Of a stretch of 64,000 bases of DNA, positions 46,053-57,095 are shown in pieces. Below the pieces are notes generated by a model. The model was not told the DNA's origin, did no database searches, and saw nothing but the letters and a program-made list of their open reading frames with translations. This DNA is from Dichotomocladium elegans (Eukaryota > Mucoromycota > Mucoromycetes > Mucorales > Lichtheimiaceae), in assembly GCA_025716815.1 (NCBI GenBank), contig JAIXMN010000005.1, positions 372,001 through 436,000 of the forward strand, given 5' to 3'. How positions within the stretch are numbered: the first letter of the stretch is position 1; each line of letters opens with the position of its first letter. A program made the translations under genes and the position numbers.

Positions 46053-46781
46053 CAATAAAATGGGATTTCAAAGCTGTTTATGTCAGAAAGATGAACAATC
46101 GCTTTGCTCCAGCTTGAACCATCGTAATTTTCAAAGGAATCGTGCGTATAATATGTGTAGAAACAAATGGCGGTGGAGGCCTGCGGTCGGTCCAACGCCG
46201 CCCTGAACAAAAGATACGTCTTGTACCCGCGCCAGCAGCATAGTCCGACGCCCAAGAATGGGATTTCTTTTTCAGATGCGCTTTCTGTAGAGGATAGCGT
46301 GATAGGGTTGTAACCATGCAACTATGGCTTTCCCGTGTTTCTGAATTTTTTTTTTCCAAGGACCTTTGTTTCCGACGCTGGGTATTTGCGCTTTGTCCGC
46401 CGTCCGCTCGCGCTATTCCATTTTTTATTTTGTTCGTTCTCTGATTATTCAACGGCTTCTGCCCAGCACCCTCTGAGGGTTCTAACCATTTCTGGTAGAG
46501 ACACCTCTCGACTTCCAAGCAAGCTAAAGAAACCCTGAAAGAGGGCTAATGCCTTCTTTGCGCGTTTGTAGGATCCTGTAAAACCTTAAACAGCTGACTT
46601 GAGTCTCGAACGAATAGGAAATATGAATAGAGTTCATTGCTGTTCCACATGGCAATTTGACGACCCGCCTGTCAATCGGCACCGGCCAAAAAAGAAAAAA
46701 AAATATGGAGACATTTTCGTCCTCTTTTCCCGCCTTTCTTATTCGTGTGACTTTTAAACAGTCGTTGTTGTTCTTGCTCTT
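46053..46781. other. Intergenic, nothing clear
   Basis: Minus-strand frames across this stretch overlap MZT1 and look like shadows. T-rich tract at 46345-46356. No gene recognised. Confidence 0.45.
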
Positions 46782-48156
46782 ATGCCCGTAACTGTCCCAT
46801 TCCTGACAGGAAACAGACAGCTGTCAATTGAGCTCGCCGAGCCAATTGTCTACTTGCGAGGTAATCCCGGTAATCCTTCGACGAGCGTTCTCCGAGGCGA
46901 AGTCGTTCTGGTGCTCTCAAGACCGTCCTCAGCAACCTCTGTCATAATCAAGTTTATCGGCAGGTGTTATACGCTCTGGCCCGAAGGTGAGAAAAACTTA
47001 ACACTCAAGTCCGATTTTACTCATTAGCGAGTTTATAGGCATTGGCAATCGAGGTACCAAGACATACCATGAGAAGACGATCCACGAACAGAATGTCATT
47101 CTTCAGTCGTGGTCGGGTGAAGCGGCAGATAAAGCTTTGCCAGCCGGGCTCCATCGGTGGCCGTTTGAGTTTCTCCTGACGAGCCACATACCTGAGACGA
47201 TTGAGGACGACATGGCGAAAACGTATTATTATCTGTCGGCGACGGTACAGCGGCCTGGGATGGTCGAGACGAATCTGAGGCGGCGGCGGGAGATCCTTGT
47301 TCTGAGGACTCTCGAGTGGACAGAGCATGCGCTGTCGGCCAACTCGCTGCCAACGACGTCCATCAATGTAGAACGTAAACGCCCCTGCTGTGACACCACC
47401 ATTTGCATAGAAAAATCCATTGTGTCTTCCGGTACCCAATTCCCGATCTCCTTTATGTTTGCACCCAACGTCAAGCATGTTGCGCTTGAGGCCATCTCGA
47501 TCGTCCTCACCGAGCAGCGCGTGTACCGCCTGCCCGAGTACAATGCACGGCGATCGGAGGTCTTCAATTTCAAAGTCAAGCTTAACTCAGTAACCAACAT
47601 GGCCGATCCGTCTATGGCCACTTCATCCTTCGTCCCTTCCTCCGACGTCCCCATCGCGCAGCTGCGACGTGTTCTCAACGCGAAGAACGCGCATATTCCC
47701 CTCCTCGCCAACCCTTTTCAGTACCGCTTTGTCTTCAACTTGCCCAACTGCTCAGACGGCCTTAACCATTCTACGGGCTTTGGCGAGGTTGATCTGCGCC
47801 ACTATTTAAAGATTCACATCGAGCTCTCTGTTGCCGACCATCCCGATCGTGAGGTCATCCATCTCGAGATTCCCATCACTATCCTCGACTGCCGCCTGAA
47901 GGAGGATCATGCCACTTTACCGACCTACGAAGAATCTCTCTCAGACCTCGCTGTCGATCTAGAGGATGCTACAACGCCTCCTCCCACGAGTTTCTTTGCT
48001 TGTCCATGTTATCTTGAATACAAGAAGAAACGCAAGTGTGGTCGTCAAGAATGGGTAGCCATCCGCCAGCGGAATGTTGCCGATTACAGCACAGGGCAGC
48101 ACCCAGAAGATCACCTGTTTCCACCGCCACCCTATGAGGAGCAGAAGCAGATCTAG
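46782..48156 (+). CDS. Arrestin-domain protein (alpha-arrestin) with PY motifs
   Basis: Probable adaptor that brings the Rsp5/NEDD4-type ubiquitin ligase to membrane transporters (family knowledge). Exons 46782-46986 and 47039-48156 give 441 codons. The N-terminal arrestin fold starts with LSIELAEPIVYLRGNPG and VLRGEVVLVL, and contains the family-typical LPAGLHRWPFEFLLTSHIPET; the C-terminal arrestin fold begins near ICIEKSIVSSGTQFPISFMF. Two proline-tyrosine motifs, LPTYEESL (about residue 383) and PPPPYEE close to the C-terminus, are the expected ligase-binding sites. An acidic-to-basic linker (KKKRKCGRQEW) lies between them. Confidence 0.9.
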
Positions 48157-48565
48157 GACCTGTAATCAGCTCACCCTCATCCTTCCCCACCCCTCCTCCA
48201 ATCTCTGGTTCCTGTTTCTTATTTGTTTTATTGTAAATAAGCCTATGTACTATTCCATTAAACCTAATATAATAAAATTAGACTGTAGCATTATTAATTT
48301 TATGTTCCCGTTGACATCAGTGCTATAGTATCCAAGATGTGTGTGTGTGTGTGTGTGTGGTCTGTGATCTTTTTTTTTTTTTTAGGTGCGTCTGTTAACA
48401 ATGAAGGCCGAAAAAGGTAGTCAACGTCACTGTAATAGAGAGACCGCAAAAATCCGAGCTGAAGTTGGGTGGGGGTGGGGGAGAAGATCCCGCAGAAGTG
48501 CGCAGCCCCCCCCGCCGCTCTCATATGCAATACTTTGCTTTCTCTTCTTTTTATTTCCATTAATC
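48157..48565. other. Intergenic with GT microsatellite
   Basis: 3' flank of the arrestin gene (poly(A)-signal-like AATAAAA at about 48271), a (GT)n tract at 48340-48360, and the MEX67 promoter with a C run at 48506-48514. Confidence 0.5.
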
Positions 48566-51053
48566 ATGAGCTGGCGTGGACGTGGCCGCGGAGGCCGTAG
48601 CAACAACAGCAATCATCACAGTAATCGAGGTGCATTTCAGCAATTCGGAGAAAGCCGTTCTGTTGGAGGCAATTCGAGCGTTTTTTCGCGCCTTGGTCCC
48701 ATTAACAGCATCGACGGCGGCGATGGCATGCCAACAAGAGACTCGTTCTCGGAGAACTTTCGATCAGGCAGTCAACGTAATAATGGACGTCCATTTGAAA
48801 GCGATCGTCAGTACAATGATAGTTTCAATCAACCACGCGGAGGCGGCAGCGGCAGCAGCGGCGGCGGCGGCCGTGGCGGTGGCGGTGGCGGTAGTGGTGG
48901 AGGGAACTTCAACCAGCGATTTCAGCAGAGAGACAGCAACAGAGGCGGTCGACGTCGATATACGCACAAATTAGTCGACGAAGATATTGAAATGGGACAA
49001 TCAGAGGGAGTGTAAGTCATTGCGTATTCCTTCCTTCCTATGGAACCCAATGAAAAAAAGGGGGGAAGGTGTTGGGACTTCAGCCTATGATGTATTGGGC
49101 GGTGTGGTGAATATTTATCTTTTTCTTCCTTACTCCTGTAGGCCTGCAGATGCCATTGTTGTTACTGTAAGTGGGAGGAGAGAGAAGGGTAGATCCTTTG
49201 CTGCAACAGAGGCATCCATTGGGTCCAGACATAACAAGGTGATAGGTCACCGGGCATCCTGAACGAAGCGAAGGAAAGCTCATTGAATTCTTGAAACGTA
49301 AATCCAAAGCGTTCTGGGAACCAATCGATGTAAGTAAAATCTAACCCATTGAGCGACCTGAGGGGAGGAGGAGGAGGAGGAGGAGGAGGAGGGGCGGCGG
49401 CTAATCTGACCTACCTACTTTGCAGGTCCGTACCTCGTTCGGTACCACTTATATATACGTGGGCGACGACAGCACTGCGAATGCAATATGTAGATGCAAC
49501 AATTATACATTTCTCTCTGCTATTGTGAGTTGCTTCATCCTCGATGGACGTACTATATGGATAAATCTGACCGGAAATTCCACGCCAGCTCTCTATCAGC
49601 AAGGGAGGAGCACCCAGCACCGAGATGGGTGGATTTGTCAACAACAACAATAATAGCGGGCAAAGGCCAAACCAGGGCAGACGCCCCAATATGCTACAAG
49701 AATTCCTTAACGAGCGTTGGGATCCTCAAAACGGTTTCTTGAGCCTGGACGAATTACCTCCAACGTCGCACAGCATTACTACAGTTATCACACGACTGCT
49801 TCATGCCGCCAGAGATCTATACGGTAATAACGTAAGTAAGAAGAGAGGTGTGAAGCACGGCGAAGGAATTGATGTTTGTTTTTCCCTTGTCTTAGGTTAT
49901 CACTATATCCTTTGCCAAAAACAATTTGTGGTCTCTCCAGCCGTTAAAGAACCTCCCGGAAATCTTCCCGGGATTGCAGAATCTTTCTGTTCAAGATAAT
50001 GAAATCGCAGACTTCCGATCGCTCGACGCCTTTGCGAAATTAAATATACCGAATCTGACAGAGCTGGTGTTGGCTGGCAATCCTATACAGACAAACAATG
50101 ATTGGGATTATTATTCTAGGTAACCAAACGGACAAGAGCTACGCCCGACCAGTGCTTACAGAACTTAACCCATCCGTATGCCCTCCAGTGAAATTATCAA
50201 ACGATTCCCTACTCTTCGTATCCTGGATAGACTTCCCCTCAACGGTCCATCATCGATGCCATCACAGCCACCTGTCATGGGTTCCAACATGCCTTCTCCG
50301 GGTTTTCCGCTTGTCTCAACATCTCAACCGGCAATCAATGTACCCCGGATACAAGGCAGCTTCTACGATAATGATAATTCCCGCCAAGCGACCACAGATT
50401 TCCTTTCAAAGCTAGTATTGAATGCTAAAGAATACGTAAAAGATGAAGGCTCCTGACATTGATTGTGTGAAAAAAGGTTCTTCCCCTTGTTCGACTCGAA
50501 TCGATCGGCCCTTGTTGATCTATACGATTCGCAGGCTGGCTTCTCCATAGGCATAAGCAGCATGAGCGCTCAAACGAGTTGGGGACAAGGTAAAGATGAT
50601 TGCAAGACATACGCACAATATGTATATTGAATATTCTTCTTCTGGACTCGCACTGTCGATTTTATTCAGCCCCGCGGCTTACTATGGGCAATGAAGCCAT
50701 TGTTAAACGGCAGATGACTCTTCCTCCAACTATCCACAATCTAGCCCAACCTTCGAATTTTGTCATGGATGCCTGGCAGACCCAAGGACCCCAAATTCAT
50801 CCAGTTATACTCTTTCTAACAGTCCATGGCGAGTTTGTCGAGGCAACCGGAGCCAAACGTTACTCATTTGATCGAGCGATGCTTGTTGCACCTTCACAGC
50901 CGGGATCGAGGTAAGGAAGGATGCTGTTTTGAAAGCTGCAGTCAGACTTATAGCTTAAACTTTAGAGCACAACTTGCTGGTTGGACATATGTGATCCTTT
51001 CTGATTCTTTGATGATCCGCGACTATGCCGGAAACACGGGATTTCAGCAATAG
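48566..51053 (+). CDS. MEX67: mRNA export factor MEX67/NXF1-like, no UBA-like domain
   Basis: Exports mRNA through nuclear pores as a dimer with MTR2/NXT1 (family knowledge). Ten exons: 48566-49011, 49142-49166, 49246-49329, 49426-49598, 49657-49831, 49896-50119, 50189-50410, 50477-50589, 50670-50910, 50966-51053; together 597 intact codons. Order: Arg/Gly-rich N-terminus (RGRGRGGR and GGGGRGGGGGG runs), RRM-like domain (KLIEFLKRKSKAFWEPID, FGTTYIYVGDDSTANAI), leucine-rich repeats (LQNLSVQDNEIADFRSLDAF, LTELVLAGNP), NTF2-like domain (DFLSKFFPLFDSNRSALVDL, GWTYVILSDSLMIRDYAG). The usual C-terminal TAP-C/UBA-like domain is missing: the frame stops 10 residues after NTF2. Two introns (49599-49656 and 50411-50476) need GC donors; without them two apparent frameshifts appear. 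Confidence 0.87.
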
Positions 51054-51458
51054 GATAACATTGCGAAGACGCAATCTCTCCGCTGACCTTTGCACAAGGA
51101 TATATATTGGCAATAAAATAACCAACCGTTCCGCGCAAGCATGGAAGCGAAGATGATCGCTTGGAGGCATCCATATAATGATTCCCGATGGAAATGATAA
51201 CAGCTGTTTGCTGTTTTACTCATCAATGTGCGTGTATAGGGCTGCTTTGTTAATAAAGAAGCCTTCTATAACGATTGGAGAAATTGACGATAGCGCGGTT
51301 TCCTTCATATTTTTGGCTCTGCAGCGTAATTCGCACAGAGAAAAGAATTGGGGCTATTTGCCCAAAATGGACCGAGCGGCCCAAATAAATCCGTTCCGAG
51401 CATGAATAGCTCCTTCTTTCCCCACCCCACCAGTAAGTTCCGCCGTTTTGTGAGCGTA
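51054..51458. other. Intergenic between MEX67 and NPC1
   Basis: No UBA-like exon is visible in any frame. The NPC1 frame is open upstream from 51348, but that part lacks a signal peptide and is taken as 5' leader. Confidence 0.5.
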
Positions 51459-54400
51459 ATGAAACCTGCAATATGGCACATGCTGCTTTTCGCTTTCATA
51501 AGCACAAGTCATGCGGAATTGTACACCAGCCGTCATGAAAACGGAGTCTGCGCGATGCGTGGCCAGTGCGGTCTTGATGGATGGACTCCTCTTAACTGCA
51601 TTTATAACGAACCTGCCGTGGAACCAGAAACTGAAGCGTTCCGCCAGCTGTTGGTCGAAACCTGCGGCGCCCAATACGAGACAGGACCTGTCTGCTGCGA
51701 TGAAGATCAAGTCTCTGCTTTGGCGAATCAAGTGAAACTTGCAGAGCCCATTGTGGCTTCTTGTCCGGCATGCTGGAGCAACTTTATGACCTTCTGGTGT
51801 TCTTTCACCTGCTCGCCGAACCAGTCCACCTTTGTCAACGTCACTGACGTCACGCGATCGAAGGACAATGTCGCGCTTGTGAACCGTACCGATTTCTGGG
51901 TAGGTACCAACTTCGGTTCGGACTTTTACGACAGTTGCAAGGACATCAAGTTTGGTTCGAGCAACGGTTATGCGATGGACTTCATTGGCGGCGGAGCCAA
52001 GGGCTGGCTGGGCATGGTGTCTTTTATGGGCAAGAAGCAGCCTATTGGAAGCCCTTTCCAGATCGACTTCCCGCCGCCAGAGCTCGGAGATGCGCTCCAA
52101 CGCTTCGACGCCCGCGGCAAGGCATGCAACGACTCTGACCCTGCGTACCGGTGCGCCTGCGTTGACTGCGAGGCAGTGTGCCCTGTCCTCCCTCCATCAC
52201 CTGACGAGAGGCCACAATGCTTCGTAGGCGGCAGTCTCACATGCTGGGCATTTGCAATGGTCTCTCTCTATTCGTTAGTCCTCCTGATTTCTATCATCCT
52301 GACGCTTTTCCGCAGCCGCCTCGTGGGTCGTCTGGTCGAACGGTGGTTTGCACTGAACCTCGATCAACGCGACTCGCGTGGCTCGTACGAGCCTGTCGCG
52401 CTCACGGACGACGATATGAACAACGATGAGAATGCCCATCTGCTCGACCCAGACCATACGCCTCGCCGCTACTGGCTCAACGCACGTCTCCAGAATTGGT
52501 TCTATAAGCAAGGTCTTATCTGCGCCCGGCATCCCTGGGCGATCATTGTTGCCGGCCTCCTCTTTGTCATTTTATGCTCAACCGGATGGTCTCATTTTGA
52601 AGTTGAGCGTGACCCTATCAACCTCTGGGTATCACCCTCCTCGCGTGCGCTAGCAGAGAAGAATCATTTCGATTCCCATTTTACGCCGTTTTACCGAGCC
52701 ACTCAACTTTTCTTCGTCAGCCAATCCGGTGAACCTATCGCGTCGGCTGACCATCTCGAGAGCCTCTTCAGCTTGGAAGACGAAATTCGGACCATGACTT
52801 CAGAGGATCACGGATATACCCTCGACGACGTGTGTTTCCATCCTAACGGCGACGCTTGTGTTGTTCAATCCGTCACCGGGTACTGGTACAACACGGGATT
52901 CGATCCTGATACCTGGCGAGATGATTTGGCTGCTTGCATCGATGAGCCGTCGATTTGCTTGCCTGATTTTCAGCAACCACTTAAGCCGCAAATGGTCCTC
53001 GGTGGCTATGAAGATGACCATTATATCAACGCCACCGCGTTTGTTGTTACATTTGTACTACAAAATTCCTTGGACCCGACCGTTTCATCCAAAGCAGAGG
53101 AGTGGGAGAAGACGCTTTTGCGCAAGATCCTGTTAACTGTAAACAGTCGTCCAGAATGGGAAGGTGTTCGCATCACCTTCTCAACAGAGGTACAGTCCAG
53201 AATCACGTGGTAGTAAAACGGATGTGCTCATCCATTTCTTTCAAATCGCCAGAGCTCTCTTGAGACCGAGCTAAACAAATCATCCAACACGGATGCCAAA
53301 ACGGTTATCATCAGTTATATTGTGATGTTTGTGTATGCATCCGTTGCACTCGGCAAGTTCCGTTCTTGGAATCCAAAACGATTTGCGGTGGACACCAAGT
53401 TCGGCCTCGGTATCTGCGGTATCCTCATTGTTATCTTTTCGGTGTCGACAGCAGTCGGTCTCTTCTCGTTCACCGGCAAAAAGACAACATTAATCATTGC
53501 TGAAGTCATCCCTTTCCTCGTCTTGGCTGTTGGCGTCGACAATATTTTCATCCTCTGCCACGAGTATGAGCGTCGGGAAGAATCAGAGGAGGATGGCACC
53601 ATTGAGGAGCGATTGGCAAAGACGCTGGGCAAGATGGGCCCTAGTATTCTTCTCAGCTCGCTCAGTGAAACGATCGCTTTCGGGCTAGGAACCTTGGTCA
53701 CCATGCCAGCTGTGAGCAGCTTTGCTTTCGTGGCATCCGTTGCCATCCTCATCGACTTTATTCTCCAGGTCACCTGTTTTGTTTCCTGCATGGCTCTCGA
53801 TGCCAGCCGCGCTAAGGTATGTAAGGTACACAGTACATAATCGCTGGCGCAGTCGATCTTACGTAATGCTCCATGGTCTAGGCCGACCGCCTGGATTGCA
53901 TGCCATGCATCCGGGTCTCAGCCCCTGCGGTTCCTGAGAAGGAAGGCTTCCTGGAGAGGATATGTCGTGTCTACTATGTTCCAGCGATCCTTGCGCGCAA
54001 GTCCCGGTATCTAATCTGTCTTTTCTTTCTTGGTCTCTTCATGTTTGCTCTTGCGATCATTCCCGAACTGTCCTTGGGTTTGGATCAGCGGATAGCGTTG
54101 CCGTCCGACTCATATCTTGTTCCTTACTTCAACGATCTTGATGTGTACTTCAACATGGGCCCGCCAGTGTATTTCGTCGTTGAGGGCGCCAATATGACAG
54201 AAAGGGAAACACAGAAAAAAATATGTGGCCGCTTCTCTGCATGTGAAGAGCTTTCGCTGGCCAACGTCCTGGAGCAGGAGCGCAAGCGACCGCAGGTATC
54301 ATATATTGGCGAGCCGACAAGCGTCTGGCTCGATGAATATCTCCATTGGCTCAACCCGAATGTGGGATGCTGCTTCATCAAGCAGGACACTGCTTCCGTC

Positions 54401-55639
54401 AAATCAAATATCCGCCCGAGCCCTCTCGAACGCGCGTTCTTGAAATCAAGATATCACCTGTGCGACCCAGATTTTGATGATCACTGCAACGAGTGCATGC
54501 CCGACTGGTCAACAAGCATGGAAAACCTGCCCGAAGGTACCGAGTTTCTGAACTTTTACGATCTATGGATCCATATGCCGCCGGACGAGAACTGCCCGCT
54601 AGGTGGCAAGGCAGCTTTCGGTGACGCGATCGTGGTCGACAGAGAGCATGTCTCGACGAAGACTTCCCATTTCCGCACTTTCCACACACCACTACGGACG
54701 CAGCACGACTTTATTGCCGCTCACGCTTCAGCTCGTCGCATTGCCAATGACATGAGCACCAACCTCGGAGTCCACGTATACCCTTATTCAGTCTTTTATG
54801 TTTTCTTTGAACAATATTCATACATCTCATTGATGGCGTTTGAGCTCCTCGGGGTGGCGATCCTGACGATTTTCATCGTGACGAGCACCCTTCTAGGCTC
54901 AATACGATCCGGAGTGATTGTCATGGGCGTCGTTGTCTTGATTCTTGTCGATGTGGTAGGCGTCATGACGCTCTGGGGCGTCAGCCTGAATGCAGTGAGT
55001 CTCGTCAACCTGATCATCTGTGTCGGTATCAGCGTTGAGTTTTGCTGCCACATCGCACGCGGATTCATGGTTGCTAGCGGGAGTCGGGAGGAGCGTGCTG
55101 CCAGGAGTATGACAGAAGTTGGCAGCTCAGTTAAGTCACCTTTGGGGGTGGGAGCGTCTCAAAAAAGACGGATGCCCGTATGCTGACTTCTATCATGTTA
55201 GGTTTTCTGCGGCATCACCCTGACCAAATTTGCGGGTATCATTGTATTGGCATTTACTCGGTCCAAGATTTTTGAGATCTACTATTTCCGCATGTGTAAG
55301 ACAAAAGAGAGAAAGCTGCTTTAGATGGTCCTTAATGACGATGGGTTTTCTCTAGACCTCTCCATTGTCGTCCTTGGCGCGCTGCATGGCCTGGTTCTTT
55401 TGCCTGTTCTCCTGAGCATGTTTGGCGGAGACAGTATGGCGCTGAGTGCTTTATTCGACGAAGATGGCTTTTTATGGTCCTCTGGTGATCTCAATGGTCG
55501 AGGGCTTTTGGTGGATGATACCGGAAGCTATGATCAGATATTTGTCACGGATATGCCGGGCGATGATCCTGATCATGGACGAAACAAGAAGAGGTCAAAT
55601 AGCGACGGACGAACGGGCGACGGTTCAACCAGCCACTAG
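51459..55639 (+). CDS. NCR1: Niemann-Pick C1-type sterol transporter
   Basis: Polytopic vacuolar/lysosomal membrane protein that moves sterol out of the lumen (family knowledge). Exons 51459-53189, 53253-53816, 53882-55129, 55202-55295 and 55356-55639 give 1,307 codons, about the usual length. A signal peptide ([19 protein letters not shown]) precedes the Cys-rich N-terminal sterol-binding domain ([37 protein letters not shown]). The sterol-sensing domain covers exon 2 ([18 protein letters not shown] to the EDG loop and [16 protein letters not shown]), and the Cys-rich loop shows [11 protein letters not shown]. The C-terminal RND half includes [20 protein letters not shown] and [16 protein letters not shown]. 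The start at 51459 was chosen because it begins the signal peptide. Confidence 0.95.
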
Positions 55640-55801
55640 TGTTGATATCATGCTCCGCAAGGTCATAACTTGTACTTTGTTCCTTGTGTGTGAGGAGGGA
55701 TTGTTTAGCGCGAAGCATACAATCAAATAAGTGTGGGGATTGTTGAAATTTTTAAATTTATTATTCTCTCTCTCTCTCTCTGTCCCGTCCTTTGATTTAC
55801 C

Positions 55802-56917
55802 ATGGGTAACTTGTCCATCGCCTGAGCATATCAGGATCTGTGGCTCACACAACCCCGAATTTGTTCGGTAGCCAATCGTACTGTATTTGATGCCGTTTCG
55901 ATCCACGGCAAGAATCCACAGCATCTAATCGAAAAGATCATCCGCGAGCGCATCTATGAATCGTTATACTGGAAGGAGCACTGTTTTGGACTCTCAGGTT
56001 AGATTATTGCGCTTATTCGTTGCATTTATTATTCTTGCGCGATCCTAAAAACGCATGGGATGCCGTATTAGCCGCAACCCTCATGGACAAGGCTGTCAAT
56101 CTCACCTATATTGGTGGTTTATACGCCGGCCAGCAGCCGACCGAGTTCCTCTGCTTGACGCTGAAGATGCTTCAGCTCCAGCCTGAAAAGGATATTATCA
56201 GTGAGATCATATTGCAGGACGATTTCAAGTAGGTTTTTATTTCTCTGGCTGAACATGATGATGATGATTGATGCCATGGTTTCTTTTTTTTAGATACCTA
56301 CGTGCACTAGGCGCCTTTTATCTGAGGCTGACCGGCCGATCAAAAGAAATCTATTTGACATTGGAGCCTTTATTGAACGATGCGCGTAAATTGCGTGTGC
56401 GGCAAGGCGGTAGGTTCTGAGATGAGGGGCGGTCCCGCCTGCCCCCAAAGTAAATAAGCCGGGCCCGCTGATGTTGTTTTTTTTAATGGGGACAATAGAG
56501 GGATATTCGTTGACGTTCATGGATGAATTCATTGATCAGCTGCTCCGCGAGGAGCGTGTGTGCGATGTGATCCTGCCCCGATTGGTCAGTCGATATGTCC
56601 TGGAAGAAAACGATGAACTGGAGCCTCGCGTGAGCGGCTTAGAAGAGGACCTGGAGAGTGATGCGGGAAGCGACGAGGAGGACCGTCGTAGCGCCAAGGA
56701 AAACGATGATCGAAGATCGAGCAGAAGCCGGAGCCCAAGCCGGAGTCCAACCCATGCTCGCCACAGCCGTCGCCGTCGTAGCACTAGTAGTAATAGCAGC
56801 AGCAGCTACAACAGCGACCGTGAATATCAAAGGTCCAGACGAGGCAACCGATCTCGGAGTCCATCCAGGAGGGATGAGCGAAGATACAGTAGTGATAGCA
56901 GTAGCAGCAGAGACTAA
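55802..56917 (+). CDS. PRP38: Pre-mRNA splicing factor PRP38 (PRP38A-like)
   Basis: U4/U6.U5 tri-snRNP-associated factor needed for spliceosome activation (family knowledge). Exons 55802-55805 (ATG plus one base), 55872-55997, 56072-56228, 56294-56409, 56499-56917 give 274 codons. The conserved PRP38 domain is present almost end to end: MANRTVFDAVSIHGKNPQHL, LIEKIIRERIYESLYWKEHC, TEFLCLTLKMLQLQPEKDII, LGAFYLRLTGRSKEIY, FMDEFIDQLLREERVCDVIL and LPRLVSRYVLEENDELEPRV. After about residue 185 an acidic stretch is followed by an RS-rich tail (SRSRSPSRSPTHARHSRRRR) as in PRP38A. The four-base first exon is inferred from ATGG|GTAACT and the MANRT start. Confidence 0.93.
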
Positions 56918-57095
56918 AAAAAAAAAAAAAATACAAGAAAAAACTAAGCGAAAGATTGTGTGTGTATGAAGGATACTATGTACGTTAGAATTTTGAAGCT
57001 CGGCACGCGTTTTGTTTCCCCGTCCGAAAACGCGCCTTGATCACTCGAGTGCGGATGAGATAAATTTCATTACCTGTTTTCCCCTGTTCCTATCC

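Noticed and set aside
45575..46321. 248-codon minus-strand open frame
   Set aside because: It overlaps the well-supported MZT1 exons, is rich in Phe/Ser as expected from antisense poly-A/GA tracts, and shows no domain.
49420..49742. MEX67 called a frameshifted pseudogene
   Set aside because: Once GC donors are allowed, all ten exons sum to an intact frame with family-typical junctions.
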